A stretch of DNA of 25,193 nt, from the NCBI GenBank assembly GCA_032718475.1, contig JAUCBJ010005347.1, positions 1 through 25,193 of the forward strand, written 5' to 3'. The stretch comes from Nemertoderma westbladi. Its lineage: Eukaryota > Xenacoelomorpha > Nemertodermatida > Nemertodermatidae. Of the stretch, positions 1 through 9,399 are shown one piece after another (the stretch's first letter is position 1; every line of letters begins with the position of its first letter). The notes below the pieces were generated by a model that had not been told where the DNA came from, ran no database searches, and saw only the letters and a list, made by a program, of their open reading frames with translations. A program made the position numbers and the translations under genes.

Positions 1-17
1 AATCAATGACAGGTACA

Positions 18-615
18 ACTACTACTACTACTACTAGGATCGGCATGCTGCATTGCAGCTGCATTTTTAAGAATGCTGTGCCGGCTTGTCGACAAAATTG
101 CGCCGCCACAACTCCCTATCACCATCATCTGCATCTTCAAGGCCAGTGTCCTTTAAGATGCGTCTCAAGAAAGTGACGGACTGTCCACCATGCTTATTCA
201 CTCCATGAGGCTGCCAAAGTACAAGATTATGCAATGGCTGGTCCTCACGGCGAAAGCAATGTCCTGCAAAGCGGAGGCGATTTTGTTCTAGTGTCAAGCT
301 TGGGGGAACCAATGATACACCTCCAATGTTATATAGTGTTTGGTTAGAGATGTGTGCATTGTACTTGACACAATGAACCCGGCGTAGCATTCTTGTGAAT
401 GTGCCATCCAGAGATGTGGTGTCCTCAGCAGTTAGAGCCCAGCATGGACTCCCATAGAGGAGTACTGGGACTACTGCTGCTCTAAATAATCGGACCTTAA
501 GTTTCCGATTAATTGTCGGTGACTTCCAAATCCTTGAAAGCCTATTCAAGGCTACCCATGCCTTTCCCTTACGTATTCGAAGGTCCTCACATGACTTCCG
601 GATCCATGATCCCAT
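18..615 (-). mobile_element. 5'-truncated non-LTR retrotransposon copy (family 1, copy A)
   Basis: This is the 3' end of a LINE, read on the minus strand. Its 3' terminus is a run of TAG triplets (seen as ACT repeats at 18-35), followed inward by a short untranslated stretch and the C-terminal part of a reverse transcriptase ORF. It matches the copy at 23966-24560 almost base for base by eye. The match stops abruptly at about 615, where the longer copy continues with the reverse transcriptase palm and this copy runs into unrelated sequence; that is the usual 5' truncation of LINE copies. The word GTACAAC occurs at 13-19 and again at 625-631 and may be a target-site duplication. The clade is probably RTE-like, judged from the C-terminal domain and the short repetitive tail, but this is not certain. 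Confidence 0.85.
67..615 (-). pseudogene. Reverse transcriptase C-terminal fragment of LINE copy A
   Basis: The open frame encodes only the region downstream of the reverse transcriptase catalytic core: a stretch with GSWIRKS, then VLLYGSPCWALTAED, then RFAGHCFRRED, ending KPAQHS before a TAA at 67-69. The catalytic FADD box and everything upstream are missing, so this piece cannot be active. Compared with the copy at 24003-25193 it has an in-frame loss of five residues (LTNVM in the other copy) near its C-terminus and a handful of substitutions. The open frame continues to 633, but bases beyond 615 are flanking DNA and not element sequence. It lacks a proper start codon. Confidence 0.85.
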
Positions 616-2154
616 CATCATCACGTACAACAAGTGACAGCAAAATAAATATACAACCCATTCTAGTACCTATATTCACAATTGTTCGGATCACGAGAAA
701 TTTGAATAGAAAACAAAAATTACAGTATTACAGTAGCAGCTGTAGGGTAGACACCGATTCCGGTAATTAACTACATACAATACTGCAATATAAAACCAAT
801 ACCGGTCCGGTTCGTGTCGCAATATCAACAATAGGTCGATAGAATTTCATTAAATTTCAAATTCCCCCCTACTCAATAAGAATTTCCAAATCCAACCAAT
901 GAATGGGTTGGCCTCTTTGGAGCGCTGGGTGCAGTAGTGTGGTGCACTTGGTGTGTGGTCATGAGGAGGTCAAACTGAGTGGATGACTGGGTTATCAGGG
1001 GTGGAGGATGGCTGTCTCCATTTGGGAGTCCTGCAGGTCTGGGCGACAAGCAATAATGGTACTGAGTTTTTATGAACGACCCCTGGGGGCTAATATTAAT
1101 AATTATTTGATAATAATAATTTGAAAAAACAGGTTACAAAATTGTGTTTAGTTTATTGTTTTGGTTAAAATAACGTGCCACCTACTCCTTTCCCTAAATT
1201 GAGAATATACCATTGAGAATATTATTTCGCCAAGGCGGGTTTTGCGTCCAGTTACCCCCCCCCCCCCCCCCCTTACTCATTGGTTGATAAGACCCAAACT
1301 TTTATTTAAACAACGCTTTTTAGGTTTGGATACAGTCCACGACATTTATGGTTCAACATACCGACTTTGAATGCCCGTATCTTATAGAGCCACTTATTAT
1401 ATGGCGACATTTTTTTCGTAACCAAGCTGAATAATTGCAGATTCTTAAAATCTGATTGATTGGACACAATTTTGTAGAATATTAGTTATGAACTGAATTT
1501 TACTAAAAGGGACAATTTTCGTAATTTATAACAAAAATTATATTTGCTGCTTTCCCAATCCCACTCTCTCTCTCTAATTATCCCAGGTGCTAAATGTTTA
1601 GTGCTAAATTTAGTAGCTAATTAAATGCTTTTACAGGAAATATATAACACTATTACCATTTAAGACTGAATTAATAGTTATTTAATTGTGTTACTGAGTG
1701 CAACTTTGCATATCTGAATCCGTGTTTCCATATTCTTTAGGGTACGTGCAGCCCGCCGTGTTTTCTTGCTGTTAACATCTGTGTAGGTTGTTTGAATGTG
1801 GTTTCCAAGCTTTCTTAAAATTTAAGAATCAAAATAAACTTTATTGCAAGTCGTCGAGTAGAAGCAGAATTATCCAATGTGATACATTTTGGTAACATTT
1901 TGGCTACTATTTGTGTTTCAGGCAGTATCAAGCAAGCAGTCGGCCGAAGCCGGAGGCGACTCGAAAGCTCCACTTTCGATAGCTGCTACCCGATGGTAGG
2001 GGTGGGTGCTACTCTTATCCCAAGAATTGCTCCCAGTTATTTAACTGGTACTCATTCAGACAATATAAACTTTGAAATTAATTGAGATACTGTATTCAAT
2101 TTACTTAAAGTAATGTATTTTACTTTCGAGCGGCGCGGAATGCGGTATTATTAG
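616..2154. other. Intergenic stretch without a recognisable gene
   Basis: I see no convincing coding region here. The segment 890-1080 is richer in G and C than its surroundings and may be an old repeat, but I do not recognise it. TAA/AAT-rich microsatellite-like sequence lies at 1090-1150 and a poly-C run at 1255-1272. A short open frame at 1879-2085 has no ATG and no recognisable features. Confidence 0.5.
1255..1272 (+). repeat. Poly-C homopolymer run
   Basis: Eighteen consecutive C bases lie in otherwise ordinary sequence. Its length may be affected by sequencing error or slippage. Two longer poly-C runs occur elsewhere in the window, at 6681-6732 and 23676-23698. Confidence 0.95.
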
Positions 2155-5100
2155 GAGTCCACCTAGCGTCCACTAACCGTATTTGTCTGCGTCCACCTAG
2201 CGTCCACTAACCGTATTTGTTTGAGTCCACCTAGCGTCCACTAACCGTATTTGTTTGAGTCCACCTAGCGTCCACTAACTGTATTTGTCTGCGTCCACTA
2301 ACCGTATTTGTTTGAGTCCACCTAGCGTCCACTAACCGTATTTGTTTGAGTCCACCTAGCGTCCACTAACCGTATTTGTTTGAGTCCACCTAGCGTCCAC
2401 TAACCGTATTTGTTTGAGTCCACCTAGCGTCCACTAACTGTATTTGTCTGCGTCCACTAACCGTATTTGTTTGAGTCCACCTAGCGTCCACTAACTGTAT
2501 TTGTCTGCGTCCACTAACCGTATTTGTTTGAGTCCACCTAGCGTCCACTAACCGTATTTGTTTGAGTCCACCTAGCGTCCACTAACTGTATTTGTCTGCG
2601 TCCACTAACCGTATTTGTTTGAGTCCACCTAGCGTCCACTAACCGTATTTGTTTGAGTCCACCTAGCGTCCACTAACCGTATTTGTTTGAGTCCACCTAG
2701 CGTCCACTAACCGTATTTGTTTGAGTCCACCTAGCGTCCACTAACCGTATTTGTTTGAGTCCACCTAGCGTCCACTAACCGTATTTGTTTGAGTCCACCT
2801 AGCGTCCACTAACCGTATTTGTTTGAGTCCACCTAGCGTCCACTAACCGTATTTGTTTGAGTCCACCTAGCGTCCACTAACCGTATTTGTTTGAGTCCAC
2901 CTAGCGTCCACTAACCGTATTTGTTCTGCGTCCACTAACCGTATTTGTTTGAGTCCACCTAGCGTCCACTAACCGTATTTGTTTGAGTCCACCTAGCGTC
3001 CACTAACCGTATTTGTTTGAGTCCACCTAGCGTCCACTAACCGTATTTGTTTGAGTCCGCCTAGCGTCCACTAACCGTATTTGTTTGAGTCCACCTAGCG
3101 TCCACTAACCGTATTTGTTTGAGTCCACCTAGCGTCCACTAACCGTATTTGTTTGAGTCCACCTAGCGTCCACTAACCGTATTTGTTTGAGTCCACCTAG
3201 CGTCCACTAACCGTATTTGTCTGCGTCCACTAACCGTATTTGTTTGAGTCCACCTAGCGTCCACTAACCGTATTTGTTTGAGTCCACCTAGCGTCCACTA
3301 ACCGTATTTGTTTGAGTCCACCTAGCGTCCACTAACCGTATTTGTTTGAGTCCACCTAGCGTCCACTAACCGTATTTGTTTGAGTCCACCTAGCGTCCAC
3401 TAACCGTATTTGTTTGAGTCCACCTAGCGTCCACTAACCGTATTTGTTTGAGTCCACCTAGCGTCCACTAACCGTATTTGTTTGAGTCCACCTACCGTAT
3501 TTGTTTGAGTCCACCTAGCGTCCACTAACTGTATTTGTCTGCGTCCACTAACCGTATTTGTTTGAGTCCACCTAGCGTCCACTAACCGTATTTGTTTGAG
3601 TCCGCCTAGCGTCCACTAACCGTATTTGTTTGAGTCCACCTAGCGTCCACTAACCGTATTTGTTTGAGTCCACCTAGCGTCCACTAACCGTATTTGTTTG
3701 AGTCCACCTAGCGTCCACTAACCGTATTTGTCTGCGTCCACTAACCGTATTTGTCTGCGTCCACTAACCGTATTTGTTTGAGTCCACCTAGCGTCCACTA
3801 ACCGTATTTGTTTGAGTCCGCCTAGCGTCCACTAACCGTATTTGTTTGAGTCCACCTAGCGTCCACTAACCGTATTTGTTCTGCGTCCACTAACGTATTT
3901 GTCTGCGTCCACTAACCGTATTTGTTTGAGTCCACCTAGCGTCCACTAACCGTATTTGTTTGAGTCCGCCTAGCGTCCACTAACCGTATTTGTTCTGCGT
4001 CCACTAACCGTATTTGTTTGAGTCCACCTAGCGTCCACTAACCGTATTTGTTTGAGTCCACCTAGCGTCCACTAACCGTATTTGTTTGAGTCCGCCTAGC
4101 GTCCACTAACCGTATTTGTTTGAGTCCACCTAGCGTCCACTAACCGTATTTGTTTGAGTCCACCTAGCGTCCACTAACCGTATTTGTTTGAGTCCACCTA
4201 GCGTCCACTAACCGTATTTGTCTGCGTCCACTAACCGTATTTGTTTGAGTCCACCTAGCGTCCACTAACTGTATTTGTCTGCGTCCACTAACCGTATTTG
4301 TTTGAGTCCACCTAGCGTCCACTAACCGTATTTGTTTGAGTCCACCTAGCGTCCACTAACCGTATTTGTTTGAGTCCACCTAGCGTCCACTAACCGTATT
4401 TGTCTGCGTCCACCTAGCGTCCACTAACTGTATTTGTCTGCGTCCACTAACCGTATTTGTCTGAGTCCACCTAGCGTCCACTAACCGTATTTGTTTGAGT
4501 CCACCTAGCGTCCACTAACCGTATTTGTTTGAGTCCACCTAGCGTCCACTAACCGTATTTGTCTGCGTCCACCTAGCGTCCACTAACTGTATTTGTCTGC
4601 GTCCACTAACCGTATTTGTTTGAGTCCACCTAGCGTCCACTAACCGTATTTGTTTGAGTCCACCTAGCGTCCACTAACCGTATTTGTTTGAGTCCACCTA
4701 GCGTCCACTAACCGTATTTGTTTGAGTCCACCTAGCGTCCACTAACTGTATTTGTCTGCGTCCACTAACCGTATTTGTTTGAGTCCACCTAGCGTCCACT
4801 AACCGTATTTGTTCTAGCGTCCACTAACGTATTTGTCTGCGTCCACTAACCGTATTTGTTTGAGTCCACCTAGCGTCCACTAACCGTATTTGTTTGAGTC
4901 CACCTAGCGTCCACTAACTGTATTTGTTTGAGTCCACCTAGCGTCCACTAACCGTATTTGTTTGAGTCCACCTAGCGTCCACTAACTGTATTTGTCTGCG
5001 TCCACTAACCGTATTTGTTTGAGTCCACCTAGCGTCCACTAACCGTATTTGTTTGCGTCCACCTAGCGTCCACTAACCGTATTTGTTGAGTCCACTAGCG

Positions 5101-6415
5101 TCCACTAACCGTATTTGTTTGAGTCCACCTAGCGTCCACTAACTGTATTTGTTTGAGTCCACCTAGCGTCCACTAACCGTATTTGTTTGAGTCCACCTAG
5201 CGTCCACTAACTGTATTTGTCTGCGTCCACTAACCGTATTTGTCTGAGTCCATCTAGCGTCCACTAACCGTATTTGTTTGAGTCCACCTAGCGTCCACTA
5301 ACCGTATTTGTTTGAGTCCACCTAGCGTCCACTAACCGTATTTGTCTGCGTCCACCTAGCGTCCACTAACTGTATTTGTCTGCGTCCACTAACCGTATTT
5401 GTTTGAGTCCACCTAGCGTCCACTAACCGTATTTGTTTGAGTCCACCTAGCGTCTACTAACTGTATTTGTCTGCGTCCACTAACCGTATTTGTTTGAGTC
5501 CACCTAGCGTCCACTAACTGTATTTGTCTGCGTCCACTAACCGTATTTGTCTGAGTCCATCTAGCGTCCACTAACCGTATTTGTTTGAGTCCACCTAGCG
5601 TCCACTAACCGTATTTGTTTGAGTCCACCTAGCGTCCACTAACCGTATTTGTCTGCGTCCACCTAGCGTCCACTAACTGTATTTGTCTGCGTCCACTAAC
5701 CGTATTTGTCTGCGTCCACTAACTGTATTTGTCTGCGTCCACTAACCGTATTTGTTTGAGTCCACCTAGCGTCTACTAACTGTATTTGTCTGCGTCCACT
5801 AACCGTATTTGTCTGAGTCCATCTAGCGTCCACTAACCGTATTTGTTTGAGTCCACCTAGCGTCCACTAACCGTATTTCTTTGAGTCCGTCTAGCGTCCA
5901 CTAACCGTATTTGTTTGAGTCCACCTACCGTCCACTAACTGTATTTGTTTGAGTCCACCTAGCGTCCACTAACCGTATTTGTCTGCGTCCACTAACCGTA
6001 TTTGTTTGAGTCCACCTAGCGTCCACTAACTGTATTTGTCTGCGTCCACTAACCGTATTTGTTGCGTCCACTAACCGTATTTGTTTGAGTCCACCTAGCG
6101 TCCACTAACTGTATTTGTCTGCGTCCACTAACCGTATTTGTTTGAGTCCACCTAGCGTCCACTAACCGTATTTGTTTGAGTCCACCTAGCGTCCACTAAC
6201 CGTATTTGTTTGAGTCCACCTAGCGTCCACTAACTGTATTTGTCTGCGTCCACCTAGCGTCCACTAACTGTATTTGTCTGCGTCCACTAACCGTATTTGT
6301 TTGAGTCCACCTAGCGTCCACTAACTGTATTTGTCTGCGTCCACCTAACGTCCACTAACCGTATTAGTTGGAGTCCATCTAACGTCCACTAACCGTATTT
6401 GTTTGAGTCCACCTA
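2155..6415. repeat. 4.3 kb minisatellite of 34-bp and 23-bp units
   Basis: The array consists of a 34-bp unit with an 11-bp block (GAGTCCACCTA) followed by a 23-bp block (GCGTCCACTAACCGTATTTG plus three bases). The short unit is the 23-bp block alone. From the length I estimate roughly 130 units; I did not count them exactly. A variant with CTAACTG in place of CTAACCG and TCT in place of TTT at the end is usually followed directly by a short 23-bp unit, so units spread as linked pairs. Rare variants (GTCCGCC, GTCCATC, a lost base) cluster locally, which fits spread by unequal exchange or slippage. Units carry stops in several frames and the unit length is not a multiple of three, so the array is not coding. 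The last units near 6330-6400 are the most divergent, as expected at an array edge. Confidence 0.97.
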
Positions 6416-6593
6416 TTGTTTTATGATTGTACGTGTCGTAACGTAACTCCAGCTCTAATTTCCGTAATTTACTACAGAGGGCGTCGGTGCGAACTTTCAA
6501 CCAATCAGCGATCACGGTTATCTGTTCCCCCTGTACATACACAATCTCCATGGTTATCACATTTTCCAGAACTCTTATATAGTCCATGGCAAC
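6345..6593 (-). CDS. Putative terminal exon (exon 4) of an unrecognised helical protein
   Basis: On the minus strand a T-rich tract ending in TTCCAG precedes an open frame that starts with VAMDYIRVLENV and is rich in Leu, Glu and Lys, which suggests helices. The acceptor gives phase 0, matching the phase 0 donor of the proposed exon 3 at 8043-8303. The frame stays open to a TAG at 6345-6347. The last 24 or so residues are read from degenerate units at the edge of the minisatellite. The donor-like GTGGAC at the array boundary is weak, so ending in this exon is the simpler reading. A second minus-strand frame is also open over part of this stretch, which lowers certainty. Protein similarity is not recognised. 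Confidence 0.45.
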   Translation of the reverse strand, partial: VAMDYIRVLENVITMEIVYVQGEQITVIADWLKVRTDALCSKLRKLELELRYDTYNHKTIGGLKQIRLVDVRWTPTNTVSGR

Positions 6594-6679
6594 CTGGAAC
6601 ACAATACAAACAGATAAAATAAAATATCCACTCATTCCTTATAGCCAGATAACTAAAACGCTGCGAGAGCGGCGTGAAC

Positions 6680-6680
<1 letters not shown>

Positions 6681-6727
<47 letters not shown>

Positions 6728-6732
6728 CCCCC
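6681..6732 (+). repeat. Long poly-C tract
   Basis: Forty-four C bases are followed by one T and seven more C bases. On the minus strand this gives a poly-glycine stretch in an open frame, which is an artefact of the homopolymer. Such tracts are hard to assemble, so the length is uncertain. Confidence 0.95.
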
Positions 6733-7025
6733 GGGACAAGTTACTACATAGCATAACTCCAGCAACTCGTCTCTATTACAAGCCGAATTAATTTCGCTCA
6801 TCCTGTACATATCGTCACAAAAGTGTAGATTATAACATTCCACTACCGGTACTGAACAAAATCTGGTGTGATCAATAATATTCGAAACCAGGTGGTTTAT
6901 AGGAATATATCCAACGCAGTGCTCGTCTTCATTATAAGCCTCATTGCGTTCGTCCTAAACGCAGACTGACGACCTTCATGTGAAGTCTCGAAGCTGTGCG
7001 AGTAACTGCTGATTTATGGCAGATG

Positions 7026-7082
7026 GATACATACATACATACATACACATACATACATACACATACATACATAACATACATA
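7026..7082. repeat. CATA tetranucleotide microsatellite
   Basis: Repeats of CATA are interrupted by a few CACATA and AACATA steps. It lies inside the proposed intron 3. Confidence 0.95.
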
Positions 7083-7473
7083 GATAGAGAAAAACTTTTT
7101 ACAAAATACTCCCTCTCCGCCTATAGGCATACATGCAGGTTCGTTATCATTCCACATTTGTGGGGCGAGCCACGGATTTGGCGAAGCCTTAACTTGTCAA
7201 CTGTTAGGTTAGTTAACTTACACTGTTATGGGGCTGGGTGAATTTTAGCAAACAGTTGTCGTTGTCGTCGTCGTTACGATTTTGACATGCTAATAACTTT
7301 GTCGGATTTAAAGCTGTCGAGTTAAAAATTTGTAGGCATCGATTATTAAACGACCAAAAGTTAAGATCTTTGAGAGACTATCAGAAACCGTCAATTCAAT
7401 AATTTCATACTTTTAATAATTTGCTACATATTAAATGATTTCTTTGCTTTTAATCCGTTCAAACAGAAACTTT

Positions 7474-7700
7474 GCCGTGTCTTTAAATGGAGTCTAATCC
7501 GCATGCAGTTCTCCAGTCTCCAGCTAGAGGGCGAAATGTCTGAAATCGAAAACCCTATCCCATTCCCGTGATTTTTTTCCGTTTTAATATGAATATTGTA
7601 ATGCACGAGTCTTTGTGAGGACGCTGATCCATCTACAGTTCTAAAGCCTGCCGCTGCAGGGCGAAATGTGAAATGTATGAAAGTAAAAACCTTTTTCTCA
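7474..7700. repeat. Diverged two-copy direct repeat of about 130 bp
   Basis: Two neighbouring stretches, near 7474-7590 and 7605-7700, share words in the same order: GTCTTT, ATCC, CAGTTCT, a short variable block, then GGGCGAAATGT and an A-rich end. The copies are clearly diverged. They could be an old tandem duplication or a dimeric short interspersed element; no tRNA-like promoter boxes were recognised. Confidence 0.5.
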
Positions 7701-7712
7701 CTTCGTTATTTG

Positions 7713-7744
7713 TTATCCGTCCAAGCTGATGCTTGGACGGATAA
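7713..7744. repeat. Perfect 14-bp inverted repeat (hairpin)
   Basis: TTATCCGTCCAAGC pairs perfectly with GCTTGGACGGATAA across a TGAT loop. Outside it, CGTTAT and ATAACG extend the symmetry with gaps, so the full structure covers about 7704-7758. It may be the middle or the end of a small palindromic element. Confidence 0.85.
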
Positions 7745-8042
7745 ATTTAATATAACGAATAAATTTATACGAACGAACGTAGTGAGTGAGTGCAAACAAA
7801 GATTCGAGGATTCCACAAAATTGTATCTTTACTCATAACGGACTTTTATTATATTCCTACATATGGAAGGATCGAAGTGAAACAAAGGAAAACTGATTTT
7901 CTTAAAAAATTTCACTTTCAACTAAATTTGGCATAATTTCCTAAAACTGACAGACGTTCCTATTTGTTCGAGATAAAACTATATTTACAAGGACTTTAGG
8001 ATTCTGTATAAAATCCTGACTGCAGCACTAACTCACACTCAC

Positions 8043-8303
8043 CACCTGAATTACCTTGAAGTATTGCTGAAGCAGACGGGACTGATTAATTCTTTTGAAT
8101 CTCAGGTTTTTAGTGAGTTGCTCCACATCACTGCGATCTCTGTTAACTAGTCCGGCTAGCTTGGCCACCCGTAGACTCCTCCCAGCGCCAGCACTGTTGT
8201 CGTTGGTCGCTGATTGGGATACATAGAAATCGACAAACTTGTGGGATTTCTGTTGTAACATGGCCTCAAACATTGGGATGGTTTGAAGAATGACATCTGG
8301 ATT
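8043..8303 (-). CDS. Putative exon 3 (87 aa) of an unrecognised helical protein
   Basis: A strong minus-strand acceptor, a long pyrimidine tract ending in CACCAAGTAG, precedes an open frame beginning NPDVILQTIPMFEAML. The frame continues through HKFVDFYVSQS and RSLRVAKLAGLVNRDR to LLQQYFKVIQ. It ends at a strong GTGAGT donor just before the frame would meet a stop. Both ends are phase 0, in agreement with the neighbouring exons. The composition is that of a soluble helical protein with no signal peptide or membrane segment. I do not recognise the family. A donor three bases upstream (GTGGTG) would drop one valine. Confidence 0.65.
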
Positions 8304-8635
8304 CTACTTGGTGAAGAAAAATTGAAAAGTAACAGTCATACGCTGACCAATCGTTTTAACTTACGCACAATTTGAAAAAAAAACCGTGAATTTTTAATAT
8401 AAATTGTTGCATTATGTCTACGACATGGGTATAGTCATCATCGTAAAAAGATATATTAGCCTAATTCAAAAATTGTATTGCATGGATAGAAACATTTGAA
8501 ACTCATGTATGTCCGGACTGTATATGCACAGACATAACTCACAGAAATACATTTAGTTAGCCTGAAGAAGACCTAGTGTATTGTTAATTTCTACAACATA
8601 ATTCGGACCTCTTCGAATGAGGTACCGGGACTCAC

Positions 8636-8869
8636 CTCGTTAAATTTAGTATAATCCCTCAGTTGATCCAACGACACTCCATACGGAATATTTGTGTCAC
8701 CGGAATATTCTTCGATACATTCCGCAGCAGTCAGGGTTTGTTCCAACCAACGAACTACGCTCTCATCTAGTCCACTTGACTTCGATTCAAACAACATCTG
8801 TTTAATACACTCCAGCAGGATACAATTTTCCAAGTATTGTTGTTTCCGGCTGTCCAGTAGAGAATGTGA
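8636..8869 (-). CDS. Putative exon 2 (78 aa) of an unrecognised helical protein
   Basis: The exon is bounded on the minus strand by a textbook acceptor (TTCTTTTTCAG) and a textbook donor (GAG followed by GTGAGT). It is exactly 234 bases, phase 0 at both ends. The product starts SHSLLDSRKQQYLENC, continues with IKQMLFESKSSGLDESVV and ends RDYTKFNE. The open frame runs through both splice sites, so the splice signals and not the ORF limits define this exon. It is rich in Leu and Glu and should be helical. No catalytic motif is visible. This is the best-supported exon of the gene. Confidence 0.7.
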
Positions 8870-9198
8870 CTGAAAAAGAATGTGGACAGTAATTAATATG
8901 TCCAGATAGGGGGGCTTCAAAATTCATATCTCGCATGAAACTGTAACCATTGGTTAAAATAAAACTTGTTACCTGTTACCTTCTTCTAGCCCTGAATTGA
9001 TAAATTACTTTGATAATTCGTTGAGACAATGTACTATATCGCTGAGATGGAATTTGCGTGAATTTTCTTTAACTGAGTCAATAACGCTGTCCTGTCCTGA
9101 TTTGCATGTTCTTCGCATTTAATAACATTACCGAGTTTAGCGGCATGTACTAAGCTCTTGATTAATGCCCGATTCAATGATATAGGGTATCGTCTTAC

Positions 9199-9306
9199 CT
9201 TTGACAACATTGAGGCAGCTTTGGCACTGCTACATCCCTGCTGATTATCAAGTCGTTTCCGAATCTCCACCAATAGGTTACCAAACGAATCATTGCGTCT
9301 AGACAT
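9199..9306 (-). CDS. Putative first coding exon (36 aa) of an unrecognised helical protein
   Basis: The ATG at 9306-9304 has G at -3 and begins MSRRNDSFGNLLVEIRKR. The frame reaches a strong AAG/GTAAGA donor at 9199, giving 36 residues in phase 0, which fits exon 2. The open frame upstream of this ATG has no other ATG. If the donor is ignored the frame continues another 55 residues to a stop at 9034; that tail is also Leu- and Lys-rich, so a short unspliced product is an alternative. The N-terminus is basic and without a signal peptide. Joined to the three downstream exons the predicted protein is about 283 residues. Confidence 0.5.
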
Positions 9307-9399
9307 TGCCAATCGTTTCAATAAGTATATATAGAAAGGAAAGAGTAAAGAGTCAGGCCTATCACCAATCACGGTTTACAGTTTGGTCAGTTGGTTAGG

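Larger units (their letters stand above)
6594..8042 (-). other. Proposed intron 3 with poly-C, CATA repeats and hairpin
   Basis: If the four-exon model is right, this 1449-base segment is the last intron. It begins on the minus strand with GTGAGT and ends with TTCCAG. It contains the 44-base poly-C run, a CATA microsatellite at 7026-7082, a diverged two-copy repeat at 7474-7700 and a perfect 14-bp hairpin at 7713-7744. No open frame inside it looks coding. The open frame at 7424-7606 lies in the two-copy repeat and has no support. Confidence 0.4.

Noticed and set aside
1879-2085. 68-codon plus-strand ORF
   Set aside because: No ATG start and no recognisable sequence features.
2155-6415. Possible CRISPR array because of many regularly spaced near-identical repeats
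   Set aside because: Units abut each other with no unique spacers, there are no cas genes, and the context is eukaryotic. It is a minisatellite.
6505-6843. Minus-strand ORF with poly-Gly and an EGF-like cysteine pattern (CDNHGDCVC)
   Set aside because: The frame starts without ATG, crosses a homopolymer tract, and the short Cys pattern lacks the rest of an EGF domain. It overlaps the better-supported exon 4 in another frame.
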